Positions 1-12,117 are shown, counted from the first letter of the stretch. The stretch is 64,000 bases of DNA from Areca catechu (GCA_021397845.1 CM038047.1:35447601-35511600); one strand, 5' to 3'. Numbers and translations are program-made. The notes: generated by a model from the sequence alone, not told the origin.

Positions 1-429
1 TTGACCATGGAAAGAGTTCTGGACCTATAGTATGGCCATCTTCCATAATTTTCCACCTTCCAATATCGTTTATGACTTTCATGTTTGACCTTGATTTTGT
101 AAAGGAGATTTTGTTAGTTGAAGAAGGTGCCGAGTGGAACGCTTTGTCCTCGGCTTTGTAAATCGAAAAGTATATTGATGATCATTGTGCATGAATCTAA
201 AATCGATAAAGATAAGGATTCTTTAATATAATCATCTACATGATTATGAAAAATTATGTACATATGTACCTACATGATTGCATATTTTATATATACCGAT
301 ATGTGTATGCATTGAGAAATTGATGTTACATAGTTTATGGTTAATTGATACTTAATTATAGATATCAAGGAAAAGTAAGGAAAATCATGATTTAACATAA
401 TTAATGGGATAAGGACGATATCTAGATTA
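1..429. other. AT-rich sequence, no gene seen
   Basis: No open frame of note and no recognisable element end. It leads into the tandem repeat that follows. Confidence 0.5.
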
Positions 430-1090
430 GTTGGTCATGCAAGAAACATGGTGCATATCCTGGGTCAGTCTCGGGCTAGGGTGTAGAATGATGTTTGGTC
501 TGCCACAAGCTAAAGCATGAAAGTGACTAATCTAATGCCAAAAATCAAATTATGACTTTAACAAGATGGACAGGGCATTGGTAGTATTTGGACAGATTGA
601 CCATGTAAAAAATATGATGTCTGTGTGTTGAGTCAGCATTGGATTGGATGCTGTATTGTATTTAGCCTATCACGGGCTGGAATATAGTTGTAATTAGTCC
701 AATATTAGAAAGACATAATTTTTTTTTAGTTTTAAGAATGAAAACATTGAGAGCATATAGACTAGTCAACAATCTGTAAAATATGGCATACCAATCATAT
801 GCTAAGATGCGATATTGTGGCTACTGGCATGATTGAAAGTATGGTATGTGTTTGGCCTACCATAGGCTAGAGCATAGTTGTGACTAATCTAGTGTTGAAA
901 TCAAATCAAAATGATGAAGTGTGTCTAGTTAAAAGATATCTGGACTGGCTAGCATATGTAAAATATGATATTTGTGATGTCGGCTATTGGCTGAGATGTG
1001 GTTGCCGGCCATGGATAAAAACATGGTGTGTATTGGCCTGCCACAAGCTAGAGCATGGACAAGTCTAGTCCAATATTCGAATGATAATAT
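430..1090. repeat. Degenerate tandem repeat, about four units of ~165 bp
   Basis: The phrase 'GGCCTGCCACAAGCTAGAGC' and diverged forms of it recur near 500, 665, 860 and 1035. Each is followed by a form of 'CTAATCTAGTGTTGAAA' and preceded by an 'AAATATGATGT'-like stretch. The spacing is about 165-175 bp. The units are strongly diverged, so the array is old. I do not recognise the family. A 62-codon open frame inside it is a by-product. Confidence 0.6.
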
Positions 1091-1417
1091 AGTCAGGATC
1101 ATAACTATTTTAGCCGGTTAACAATAAGTAATCTTATTGAATTACTGTTGAATAGAATTGCTGATTGGTGCTATGTGATGCATTTAATAGAATTGTTGTA
1201 ATATTATTCAATTATCAAATTGATGAAGCATGAATCTTACTATTTTTCTATCATTGTACATATTTTTGTTAAAAAATATTTTCAAATTCATGCTGATGTG
1301 AGTGTGGGAATTTCTTACTAAGCTATAAAGCTTACACCACCTCTTTCTTTTCCTTTCAGAGTTACAAGACATAGAAGGATTTTACTGTGTAGTTCAAGCA
1401 ATGGAGTCATCTTATAA
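1091..1417. other. AT-rich sequence, no gene seen
   Basis: Nothing supportable between the tandem repeat and the first foldback element. Confidence 0.5.
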
Positions 1418-1748
1418 GGATTGGAGATTCTAGGTTGCTGTTGACTTTATTCATTATTGGTATTTTAACTCTTTCTTCATTTTTAGTTACATCATTTATG
1501 CGATCATGGGCTGGTCTAACATTACCAAGTATAATATCTGGTCATGGATTAATTTATATTTTAACTCATATGAACTAAACAAAGTTAACAGTTCATATGT
1601 ATTAAAATAAGAATTAATAAATAACCACATATTGCACTGGATGATGTTAGGCTAACCTATGATACAATTGATATAACTAAAGATAAAGAAAGAGTTAGAA
1701 TTTTCATAGTGATTGAAGTTAATAGTTGAGTTAGAATCTTCAATCGAT
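1418..1748. repeat. Foldback (palindromic) repeat, short copy
   Basis: The two halves are imperfect reverse complements around a centre near 1583, where CATATGAACT and AGTTCATATG face each other across a ~13-base loop. Further out, 'CTAACATTACC' on the left pairs with 'GATGTTAGG' on the right, and 'AACTCTTTCTTC' pairs with 'AAAGAAAGAGTT'. Each arm is about 165 bp. The segment also aligns directly with the centre of the larger foldback at 2168-3413, so it is a short member of the same family. No coding capacity. Confidence 0.7.
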
Positions 1749-2167
1749 ACTGTCTCCTTGTTCTTCTTCACCTTTTCCTCTTTTTTCTTTAACTTTGATA
1801 GAGAGAGGGAGTTCAGTTTTCTCTTTTCTTATTGTTTTGCTTGTTTTATCTTAGAACTATTAATGGGTCAAGTTCTAGTTGGAACTTAGATATCAAGATC
1901 TGAACCTGATCTTAGTTATTGGACTCAGACCTATATCCAAATACCCAATGGGTCAACTCTCATGCCCTCATGCTCTCCACCACGCTACTCATGAACAAGG
2001 ACTCAAACCCCCCTTTATCACTGCCAGTGATCCTCCAAATGATGGTCTGTGACATAGACTCACTCGACTTCTCTAGCCTCATGGTGAACCGAGTTAGAAA
2101 AGGGCTCGAGAATCTCTTTAGCCTGGCCTGGTCGGAACCCAGCCTAGAAATAGGCCCAGCCAAGACA
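1749..2167. other. Sequence between foldback copies, no gene seen
   Basis: Contains a polypyrimidine run near 1760-1800 and a slightly GC-richer stretch at 1919-2160 that is open on both strands. Neither translation has recognisable composition or motif, so no gene is called. Confidence 0.4.
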
Positions 2168-3413
2168 AATATTTAAAATGATTCAAAGATTTAAAAATAA
2201 AGAATCCCCTAACCTTCTCATTCTTCAACTTTTGGAAGGAGGATCCAAGAAAAAAATGAGATCCTCAATAGAGAAGCGCTCAAGATCATAGGAGAAGACC
2301 CCGAATCCATCGATGTCCTGTGGTGACCATTTTGAAGAGATACGGGGTGGTCCCATCGACTTTTGCAATGATGCTAGTAGGACCTCATTACCAAATATCA
2401 ATTTTCACTAAAAAAATTAGAGGCTAAATATACTAAATTGGTCAACAAAAAAGTATCTTTAATTGTACTTAAGATACTACAATTTTCTCTAACTCAATTA
2501 TTCAGTTGGTGATAATAGCAGCAATATAGTTATTGTATCAACCATTCCTAATACCTCCGATTCCAAGATGAGCATCCTTGGCATCAAAGTAGCTTAGGAC
2601 TGAGTGGCAACTAGTTCACTATTGACTTTATTTACTCTCAAGATTTTAAATTTTTCTTCACCTTTAATTACATTATTTGCACGATCATGAGCTAGCCTAA
2701 TATTATCTTGGATAATTTTTAGTCATGGGTTAATTGATGTTTTACTACATATGAACTAAACAAAGTTAATAGTTCATATGCATTGAAACATGAATTAATC
2801 TATAATCAGAGATTTCACTTGATGATATTAGGCTAGTCCATTATGAAAATCATGTAAATAAAGATAAAAAGAGTTAGAATTTTGATTATGAATTAAGTTA
2901 ACTATGAGCAAGTTGCCACTTAATCTTAAGCTATTTTGGTGCCAGGGCATGATGATAGATGCTCATCTTAGAGTGGAAGATATCAAGAATGGCTAGTACG
3001 ATAGCTACATCATTGCTACTGTCACTAGTTGAATGATGGAGTTAAAAAGATTATAGTATCTTAAGTACAATTGAAGATTCCTTTTCATTCACCAATTTGA
3101 TATATTTAGCTTCTAATTTTCTTGTGAAAACTGATCTTTGGTGATGAGGCCCCAGTTATGTTGCTGTGATAGTTGGTGGTGCCACCCCATGTCTCAAGGC
3201 AATTAGATGGGCATGAACTAGAACAATGACTCTAGGGCTTCCTCTCAAGAATGGCCATTATAGGAGATTGATGGCTTCGAGATCTTTTCCTATGATCTCG
3301 ATACTTCTCCACCTAGGATCCCATTTTCTTCTTGGAGTTCTCCTTTCAAAAGTTTGAGTACGAGAAGGTTATGCGAATTTTTGGTCTTTAAATCCTTGAA
3401 TCATTTTAAATAC
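2168..3413. repeat. Long foldback element, two ~600-bp arms
   Basis: The reverse complement of the right half aligns with the left half over almost the whole length. 'ATTTAAAATGATTCAA' near 2170 pairs with 'TTGAATCATTTTAAAT' near 3395. 'AAGATGAGCATC' near 2563 pairs with 'GATGCTCATCTTA' near 2962. The centre is the palindrome CATATGAACT...AGTTCATATG at 2748-2780. The arms differ by many substitutions and small indels, so this is an old inverted duplication. It could be a foldback DNA transposon or a large MITE. No transposase is present. Confidence 0.75.
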
Positions 3414-3991
3414 TAATTTTTCATCATTTTAAATCTTGCATTACCATTGACAATTATATAATTATTTTATTGAATCTATTTATTTTTATTTTCAAAAATT
3501 ATACATTATATCTTCCAGAGTCGGAGCCATGCTAATCAAGGACAGAGATCTGGAGGATAGAGCTCTCAAGGAGAGAGCGATCATGCTATTAGCTCATATG
3601 GTTCTACACCACTCATACCACATAATAAATTCAAAAACTTTAGATATTTTTTATACTATTTTATACTTTATTATCTAATATAATATTTTCATATTAGATG
3701 TTCTCTAATCATGTTTGAAGGATATAGGTTCACTAATGAATCCATAGTCACATATAGTAGCAACCGGCTCATCTTAGACTCGATGCCATAGTCAAGGACT
3801 GATCGCTATCGTAGACGATCAAAAATAAAATCTACTCACTACTATAGCTAGTGATGAGTCAGGATCGTATTCTAGAGGACCAAGGATAATTATTTCTTAG
3901 GAAAGAAAGGTAAAAGATAATTACTTGTAAAGATTAGATTAAGATCAATAATTATGAAAAGAGAACAACTATTTAAATAACTGAATCAAGA
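3414..3991. other. AT-rich flank of the Tat element, no gene seen
   Basis: No coding signal. The stretch 'GGATCGTATTCTAGAGGACC' near 3865 resembles the 'GATCCTAGAGGACGATATTG' found near the end of the Athila LTRs here, so part may be a degraded LTR. That is a weak inference. Confidence 0.3.
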
Positions 3992-5586
3992 TGTTGCCGC
4001 TAGGACCACCGTGGCCTGTAGCTGCTGTTAATGTCGGAGCACCCCTCCTTCGCTATCTCGCTGTCCGGTAATCCTGGACCTACAAAACATGTGTTAGTGA
4101 CCTGGACCGGGGTTTCCGATGGGGGCACTCTGACGGTCAAGTCAGTGACGATCTAGGAGAACAGATCCTCCTGATCGGGCCTCTCTTGATGGACTCCGCG
4201 CTAGGAGGAGTGAATAGTAAGAAAATGAAGATGAAAATGCAGCAGGAGAAGAACAACGGTGGGGACAAAGGGGTTCTCTATTATGCCACCTCTCATTGTT
4301 TCCCTGGCTTTCTCTTTTAGTGGGGGTAGTGGTGGCACTTTTCCCTCTTGGTTGAGCTTGCGCTTGTGGTGGTGTTGGTATTGTGTTACCTTCCCCCTTC
4401 CAGGGGTGTCGATTATTCTTTGTAGTAGAAAAATGGCCGTTGAATGCTTGCCTTGGGATCCTCGCTGGGCTGGCAGGCACGTGCGGCGGGATTCCGTGCC
4501 ATGGACGGGACGTCTTTCCTGACATACGGTAGGGGAAGCTTCCATTCGTTTTGACATCTTCTCCGGTCACCCCATTCCGGGAAGCTTGGCAGAGCCTCGA
4601 TCCGGGGATCATCGCTCCCGGGGTTCGTGCCCTCTGACTGGCCCATCCTCCTGGAAGTACGGGCGGATAGGCAGTTATTACGGTATGGCGGGCGCTGCCC
4701 CGTAGTCCTTGGGCGGCTCGCCGGCATCCTGGGATGGCGGTGCCCACGTCCGAGCTTGGGCTGAGCTGGGATGGCAGGGCTCGCTCTGACCTAGACGCCC
4801 CGAGCTTGCAGGGTTATCTGTGGAGGAGGGCAGAGTACGGGCCTGGTCCAAAGGGCTCGCGCTCGGAGAGGCTCCACGTGGCAGAGGAGGGCTGAGCTAG
4901 ACTCCGACCACAGGGCTCAACCTTTGAGGGTCTCACTCTGGAGGGCAGAGTGTGGGCCCAGTCTAGAGGGCTCGTGCTCGGAGAGGCTCCATGTGGCAGA
5001 GAAGGGCTGAGCTCGACTTTGACCACAGGGCTCAACCTCTAAGGGTCTTGCTCTGGAGGGCAGAGGGCGGGCCCGGTCCAGAAGGTTTGCGCTCGGAGAG
5101 GTTCCACGTGGCGGAGGAGGGCTGAGCTCGACTCCGACCACAGGGCTCAACCTCCGAGGGTCTCGCTATGGAGGGCAGAGTGTGGGCCCGGTCCAGAGGG
5201 CTCGCACTCGAAGAGGCTCCACGTGGCAGAGGAGGCTGAGCTCGACTCCGACCACAGGGCTCAACCTCCAAGGGTCTCGCTCTAGAGGGCAGAGTGCGGG
5301 CCCGGTCCAGAGGGCTCGTGCTCGAAGAGGCTCCACATGGCGGAGGAGGGCTGAGCTCGACTCCGACAACAGGGCTCAACCTCCGAGGGTCTTGCTCTGG
5401 AGGGTAGAGGACGGCTCTGGCCTTAGCGTCCCGAGCTTGCGGGGCCGACTTGACGGAGGACGGAGCTCGACTAAGCTCAGCTCGGCAAAGCGGTCCGAGC
5501 TGGAAAGTTAACTTGGCATTCGGCACGGCGGCCTCCTTTGATGTGGCACCTGTCAGCTCCCCCATGTCAGCGATCTAGCCATATCA
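3992..5586 (-). repeat. 3' LTR of the Tat-type element
   Basis: Aligns with 15222-16635. Outer and inner edges share TGTTGCCGC and the reverse complement of TGATRTGGC. It is 1595 bp against 1414 bp for its partner, mainly because it has more copies of an internal ~115-bp unit. GC-rich; the long open frames on both strands at 4142-5565 follow from repeat composition and are not genes. Confidence 0.85.
4840..5410. repeat. ~115-bp tandem array inside the 3' LTR, about five units
   Basis: 'GAGAGGCTCCACGTGGC' or a close variant recurs at about 4865, 4979, 5095, 5209 and 5324, each followed by 'GGGCTGAGCTCGACTCCGA'. The partner LTR carries about three units. Confidence 0.85.
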
Positions 5587-5604
5587 TTTGCCCCCCATTC
5601 TCGA
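5587..5604 (-). other. Polypurine tract of the Tat-type element
   Basis: On the minus strand 'GAGAATGGGGGGCAAA' directly precedes the 3' LTR start TGATATGG. A purine run at this position is the expected primer for plus-strand DNA synthesis. Confidence 0.75.
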
Positions 5605-6085
5605 GGCTCGTTAGTGCGCGGCACTCGGGCCGAAGGGAGTAATGGTGATGCTGATGTGGAAAGGCAGAGATTTAGTGCAATGATGGTCATGATTGCCGGC
5701 GCTCCGTGAGATGGTCCTGCAGGCCAGTGCGGGAGTGCCACGTGGCCACGTCCGAGGAGCAGTTAATGTTGGTGCAGAATTCAGAGTGGCCGGGATGCCC
5801 TTTTTCCCAATGGGAAGCACGTGGCATGGATCCGTCGGCAGAGGGGTCGTAACGGTGCGGATTTTGACGGGTCTCTTCGAAGCAAAAATAAGTTTTTTAT
5901 CTAAAACTTCCATTCTTTCCAAATCCTTCACACTTGCTGCAGTGCTTGGACCCTTCTTTGCGATCTGCTTCTGCCTTTCCCCCTCCAAGGAATCAGGTCG
6001 GTCCTGCCCTTCTTCCTCCTTTCCCTTTGTGATAGGGTTCTTCTTTCGAGTCCAATCTTTCTTCTCCTTGGGTCCTTCTCATAGG

Positions 6086-8568
6086 ATGTCTCATCCCGGT
6101 CCTCCTGTACAGGGGCCAGTGTCTTCCTCCTCCGATGAGGAGTCGGAGGGGGTGCGGTTCGAGTTTAGTAGGAGACCGGCCCTTCCAGTTCGCCCCGTGT
6201 CCAATAGGGAATCGGGGGTCGCTTCTTCTCGTCCCTCTCTCCTTCTTCCCCTACCCGAACCAGTTTCCGAGTCTGTTCGGTCAACAGGTCTTGGTGGGAT
6301 TGCCTCGATGATTTTTTCTGTAGAGTTGGGGACCATTCGGGATGTCTATGGCATCCCTCACTTCATCCAGCTTCGGTCCCCCGACCCGGGAAAAGGGTCA
6401 CTTCGAGTGGCCCGGGCCAGATTGCCTTCTACAAAGAGACCTTGTCGGGAGGGCTTCGTTTTCCTTTCCACCCCTTCTTCATGTCCGTGCTGAGTAACTA
6501 CCGCCTAGTCCCTGCTCAGCTAGTCCCTAACACCATTAGGACTATCTTTTCCTTCATCGTTTTTTGCCATGTCCATGGGTTTGTCACCCGGTTTTCTTTG
6601 TTCAGAGCGTTCTTTGCCCTGAAACGCCATCCCACGGAGAACGGGTGGTGGTCCTTATCTTCCCGCCCGAAGGGCATCAGGTTCGACCTCCCCTCTTCCA
6701 TCAAGGGATGGAAGAGTAAATTCTTCTATGTCACCGTCAAGGGGGTTTACTGGGTTTGGAGTGATCTGGACCAGTCCCCCAATCGAATTTCCGCGGTTGA
6801 TGCAACTGATCGAGATGACTACGAGCAGCTTCGCACCGCCCAGATCCCTTCTCTCGAGGTTCTGCTGTCAGAGCAGAAACTCTTTGATGCCAGGGTTGAT
6901 CCAACGAGAGGGTCGGTGAGTCCAGCCCCAGCCTTTCTTTCATGCATACGTGTTCTCCCTTTTTCTTCTCTTCATTTTGGGCTAACTCTTTTGGCTTCTA
7001 ACCCGTGGTTGATCTGTGTGCAGGGATGATCTTCTCGGAGAGCAACCTGCTGTCGATCACCAAGAAGAGGCCACCCATCGGGATGGCCGATGAGCCTCCC
7101 CCGAGGCGGGCACGGGTCGAGGGTGTATCGACGGCCGCCCCTGCCATGCCGGTCGCCACAAAAAGGATGGAGGCTGTGGAGGCTCCTGTGCCGTCCACGA
7201 CACCAAGGCCGAGTCAGCGGGTGGCCCAGAGGGTCGAGGAGCAAACAAGGCCACGGGCCGAGGTCCCTGCTTCAGAGCCCGAGGTGGTCGCCCAGGCTGG
7301 TACTGCTGCTGCTGTCGCATCCTCCCACTCTCTGAGCCCGGCGATGATTGAGGTCGAGGGGGGAGGGGCTCGTACTGGAGTTCCTCCTATGACAGGGGCT
7401 TCAACTGCAATGGCATCGGATCCCCGACCGGTCCCTAGGGGTCCTGCCATTGGGGGGATGGGGGCACCCGCTCCCCGAGAGAGCAGGAGGGACGAGGCGA
7501 GACGTCGTCTCCCGTTCAAGCTGGGGCCGGAGAGCTCCTTGCTTGACAACCATGCCCTGGCCACGCACATGATGGATTTCTCCATCCAACCATGCGATTG
7601 GCAGGAGATGGCCGGGCTGTGGCTAGGAGATGTGATTGATAGCATCTTTCCCCAGCTCTATATGGTGAGCAATTTCATCTTTTTCTATCTCTTCCTTCTC
7701 TCTTCTCTTTTTTTTTTTGTTAACCTTTTATATGGTGCAGGTCGGTGCCGAGGCCCTCTTCATCAGGGGCTGCTGCCGAAGCTGGGAGCATGCTAAACAG
7801 CAACAGGCGGCTGAGATCGCGTCGCTTAAGGCTGACCTGAAGAGGAGGGCTGACTCTGACGAGGCACTTGACCGACGGGTCAAGGACCTCGAGAGTTAAC
7901 TTGCCGGTTCAGAGGGGCGAGCAAGAGAGCTTCAAGAGAGCCTCGACCGAGAGCAGGGCCAATCGAGGAAGAAGGCTGAGGAGCTTGCCGACGCCAAGCG
8001 AAGGTTAGGCATGTTCAACACCGAGGCAACCCGGCAGAAGGGAATCGCTCAGTCCCTCTAGGCTCGGCTGGTGGCAGAGAAGGAGAAGTCGGTCACAGCC
8101 CAGAAGGCGGTCGAGGAGGTGACCAAGTCAACTGGGGATGCCAGGTGTGAGGTGGCCACGGTGAAGGAGGCTGAGGAGGCGGTCACAATGTACAGGGCCT
8201 CGGAGAAGTTCCTCGTCGAGATCCAACAAATGGCGTCGGACTCCTTCTATAAGGGCTTCATGTACTTGCACCGCCAGTTGAGGGGTTCGTCTTGGTTGAG
8301 GGTCGTAGCAGCCTCAGTTACCCCGGAACTTCGGACCGGGAGGCAGGTGCTGAAGAGGCTGTCGATCCTGAGCCTTCTACTCCAGTCGAGGTCGGAGCTG
8401 TACTGCCCGAAACTGGAGCCACATAGCCGGAGGTCCCTGCGGACAGAAACTCTCAGCCCTGTGGCCCAACCGAGGGGTCGGTCGGAGAATAGCCCCTTTC
8501 CTTTTCTTTTGTATTTTGTTTTCTTTCCGTACTCGGTTAGGATCGCCCGGCATGTCAGGGGCCCATAG
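6086..8568 (+). pseudogene. Antisense ORF of the Tat element ('putative gypsy type transposon' domain), spliced, broken
   Basis: This plus-strand gene runs opposite to the element's gag-pol, between pol and the 3' LTR. It starts at MSHPGPPV (ATG 6086). A conserved block at about 6440-6910 (GLRFPFHPFF, LFRAFFALKRHP, SSIKGWKSKFFYV) matches the plant 'putative gypsy type transposon' family as I know it. Two introns are visible: 6916-7023 (GTGAGT...GTGCAG) and 7665-7740 (GTGAGC...GTGCAG). The second joins in phase, LYM to VGAEALF; the first needs a one-base shift. The C-terminal part (7741-8280) is rich in Lys, Glu and Ala and probably coiled coil. Frameshifts near 6385-6420 and in-frame stops at 7897 and 8059 inactivate it. 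Tat elements are known to carry such antisense ORFs; their function is unclear. Confidence 0.75.
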
Positions 8569-8789
8569 AACACTTGTAACTGATCCTTGATTAATAAGAT
8601 TTGAACTTTCTTATGACCCGTCTTCTGTTCGGTTGTTCCCTCTTTTTTCTCTTTCTTTTTCTTCTTCTTTTTTCTTCTTTTTTCCCATTTTTTTTGTTGA
8701 GTGGGGAGATCAGAGAAGAGGCTCTCACCTCACCTAGGACTGAATTACCAGGCTTTGGTGTCGGTAAGTCGAGCGCAAGGTTCTGGCAG

Positions 8790-9830
8790 TTATGAGTAGC
8801 TGGGCTCGGTGGTTCCTTGGCTGGAGAGCTAGGCCCCGGTCCAAGGTGCCTGAGGACTGGTCTCAGGTCTTGGATGCCTTGGAGCTAAGCTCGAGGCCTT
8901 CCTGGCCGGAGCGCTGGGCCCCGGTCCAGGGATTGCCTGAGGGTTGTGCTCTGGTCTTTGGTGCCTTGGAGCTAGGCTCGAGGCGTTGATAGGAGCTGCT
9001 TGGCTCGAAGGTCCCTTGGCCAGAGATCTGAGCTCCGGTCTTGGGTTGGCATCCTGGAGCTGGGCTCGGGGACGTTAATGCTTGCGAGCAGCGTGGCTCG
9101 AAGATCCTTCGACCAGAGATCTGAGTTTCGGTCTTGGGTTGGCATCCTGGAGCTGGGGTCGGAGAGCTGCGTGGCTCAAAAATCCCTTGGCCGGAGATTT
9201 GAGCTCTGGTCTTGGGTTGGCATCCTGGAGCTAGGCTCGGGGACGTTGATGCTTGTGAGCAGCGTGGCTCGAAGATCCCTCGGTCGGAGAACTAAGCTCC
9301 GGTCTTGGGTTGGCATCCTGGTGCTGGGCTCGGAGACGGTGATGATTGAGAGCTATGTGGCTCGAAAATCCCTTGGCCGGAGATCTGAGCTCCGGTCTTG
9401 GGTTGGTGTCCTTGAGCTGGGCTCAGGGACGTTGATGCTTGAGAGCTGCATGGCTCGAAAATCCCTTGGCCAAAGATCTGAGCTCCAATCTTGGGTTGGC
9501 ATCTTGGTGCTGGGCTCGAAGACGGTGATGACTGAGAGCTGCGTGGCTCGAAAATCCCTTGACCGAAGATCTGAGCTCCGGTCTTGGGTTGGCGTCTTGG
9601 AGCTGGGCTCGAGGAAGTTGATGCTTGAGAGCTACATGGCTCGAAAATCCCTTAGTCGGAGATCTGAGCTCCGGTCTTGGGCTAGCATCCTGGAGCTGGG
9701 CTCGGGGACGTTGATGCTTGAGAGCTACGTGGCTCGAAAATCCCTTGGTCAGAGATCTGAGCTCCGGTCTTGGGTTGGCATCCTGGAGCTGGGCTCGGGG
9801 ACGTTGATGAGGTTCTCCTGCAAGACAGAT
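8790..9830. repeat. 93-bp tandem array between pol and antisense ORF
   Basis: From 9000 to 9820 there are about nine units of 93 bp. Each contains 'GATCTGAGCTCCGGTCTTGG' or a variant and 'GAGCTGGGCTCGGGGACGTT'. A looser form of the unit extends back to about 8790. Because 93 is divisible by three the array stays open on both strands, giving a 324-codon plus frame of ~31-residue repeats. I treat this as structural repeat, not protein. The second Tat element starts a similar repeat after its integrase (63840 on). Confidence 0.8.
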
Positions 9831-9884
9831 AAACACTTGTGCAAGGGAAAACCATTGTCATTATTATTGTTGAGAAACCTTACA

Positions 9885-12117
9885 TTATTGATAATATTTT
9901 TGCAAGTTGCAGGCATTCCATGTTCGAGGGAACTTGACGCCGCCGAGATCTTCGAGGTAATAGGCCCCTTGTGAGAGGGCTTCAGTCACTTTATAGGGGC
10001 CTTCCCAGTTCGGCGAGAGCTTGCTGCACTCCCTAGGTTAAGACGCCTCTGCCTGCCATAGTACCAAGTCTCCGGGTTTGAAAGCTTTTGTCCTGACCCG
10101 GGCGTTGTAGTACCGGGCTACTCGATGCCGGTATGCCGCCATTCGCAGCTGGGCTTTATCCCTTGCTTCTTCGAGGAGATCCAAGTTGAGCAGAAGGTGC
10201 ATCAAATTTCGCACCTCGTCATACTGCTACACTCGTAGCGTGGGCACGCAGAGCTCGACCAGGATGACGCCTCGGCACCGAAAATAAGGTTGAAGGGCAT
10301 CTCATCGATCGCGATTCTGGGCATTGTGTGGTAGGCCCACAGAACGCTTGGAAGTTCTTCTGCCCACCTGCCTTTAGCTTGGTCCAGCCTGGTCTTGAGT
10401 CCTTGGAGGATGGTCCGGTTGGTCACCTCGACTTCTCCATTTGTTTGAGGATGAGCCACCGAGGTGAATCGATGTTGGATGCCGTGCTCGGTGCAGAACC
10501 CTTCGAACTCTCGATTGTCAAACTGTCGTCCGTTGTCGGTGATGATACAATGGAAGAGTCCGAAGCGGTAAATGATTGACTTTCAAAAGAACTGGCGGAC
10601 ATTGGCTTCCGCGATCCGGGCTAGCGGCTCTGCCTCGACCCACTTAATGAAGAGTCAATCGCCACCAGCAAGAATCTTCGCTGCCCTGGTGCTAGGGGAA
10701 ACGGTCCCAAGATGTCCATTCCCCACTGGGCAAAAGGCCAAGGGGCTGAGAGTTGGGAGATCAGCGCCACCGGCTGGCACTGTATATTCGCGTGGTGCTG
10801 GCACTTGTCGTACCTTTTAACGAAGTCAGCGGCATCCTCCCTCATGATCTCCCAGAAGTGCCCCTGGTGAAGAGCTTTATAAGCCAGCATTCTCCCTCCC
10901 ACATGGTTCCCGCAGAGGCCCTCGTGTATCTCTTGGAGCACGAAGGTTGCCTCAATCGGCCTGAGGCACTTTAGGAGCACGTAGGAGTAGGATTGGTGGT
11001 AGAGCTGGCCCTCCATCAGAATGAACTGGGAGGCCTTCTTGACGAGGGTGGCTTCCACGCGATCCTCGGGTAGAGAGCCGTCAGTGATGTACCAGATGTA
11101 CTTGTCCATCCAGCTCGACTCGGGAGTGACTTGATGCACCTCCGTCGAGCTCTCGTAGCTGGGGCTTTCGAGGTACTAGATGTAGGCGCATCCCAGTGAC
11201 AAGTCTGGCAAGGTCACGAGCCTAGACAGCGCATCCGCGCGCGCATTTTCCCCTCGGGGAATGTGGAAGATGCTAAAACACCAGAGGCCTGTGTGTTCAT
11301 GCGGACCTGCTCCAGGTACTTCATCATCTGGGCATCCCTTGCTTCATACTCTCTGAAGTCTTGGCCGGCAACCAGTTGGGAGTCGGTGAAGACTTTTAGG
11401 TCCTGCACACCCAACTCACGGGAGACTCTCAGGCATGTGAGGAGTGCCTCGTACTCCGCTTGGTTGTTGGTCGTGGCGAACTTGAAGTGGAGGGCGCATT
11501 CCGCAACAACCCCATCGCTATTAGTGAGGATGAGGCCTGCTCCACTCCCGCCGGAATTGGATGCTCCGTCCACATGGAGGATCCAAGGCTCTTCTCCTGG
11601 GCCGGGCTCCGTTATTGTCTGCTCTGGCTCTTCGACGAACCCAGTGCACCCGACCACGAAGTCGGCTAGGACTTGGACCTTCAGTGAAGACCTCAGCCGG
11701 TATGCTATGTCAAACTCGCCGAGTAGCAGGGACCACTTGGCCAATCTCCCGAGGTCTCGGGTCAGCTGAGTATGGTCCTCAGCGGTTGGTCCGTCACAAC
11801 CACTATTGGGTGTGCTTGGAAGTAACGCCCGAGGTGCTTAGCAGACATTATTAGTGCAAAAATGAGTTTCTTGGAGCAAGTATACCTGATCTCCGCATCG
11901 CGGAGGATCTTGCTGGTGTAGTATACCGGCTTTTAAGATTTGTCCTCGTCGGCGCGAATGAGAACCAAGCTGACGGCTCCAAGTGTGACCGCCAGGTAGA
12001 GCAGGAGCTCCTCACCCTCCTCCGGCCTGGAGAGCAACGAGGGAGAGGCGAGGAATTTCTTCAGCTCCTTGAAGGCTGCTCTGCACTCCTCCATCTAGGT
12101 GAAGTTGTGCATCCAGC
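9885..12117 (-). pseudogene. pol remnant: RNase H, second RNase H, integrase (Tat-type Gypsy)
   Basis: Minus-strand translation gives the RT/RNase H connection (FLASPSLLSRPEEGEELLLY near 12080-12020) and the Gypsy RNase H end (AKWSLLLGEFDIAYRLRSS near 11740). Next is a second, plant/archaeal-like RNase H (WILHVDGASNSGGSGAGLIL, TTNNQAEYEALL, FTDSQLV; about 11600-11290), then integrase with the zinc-finger end (CDKCQ near 10870), WGMDILGPFP, and HPQTNGEVEVTNR near 10450. The C-terminal end reaches the stop at 9885. Frameshifts occur near 11220, 10640 and 10250, and a Trp codon near 12107 is TAG. It aligns with 61560-63794 in the second copy. The RT catalytic part is missing because of the foreign segment upstream. 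Confidence 0.85.

Noticed and set aside
4142..5565. Overlapping open frames of up to 201 codons on both strands
   Set aside because: They lie in a GC-rich LTR with a 115-bp tandem array; openness in several frames at once is a composition effect.
9000..9974. 324-codon plus-strand frame of ~31-residue repeats
   Set aside because: It is the 93-bp tandem array read through; the opposite strand is equally open and no start context or family supports it.
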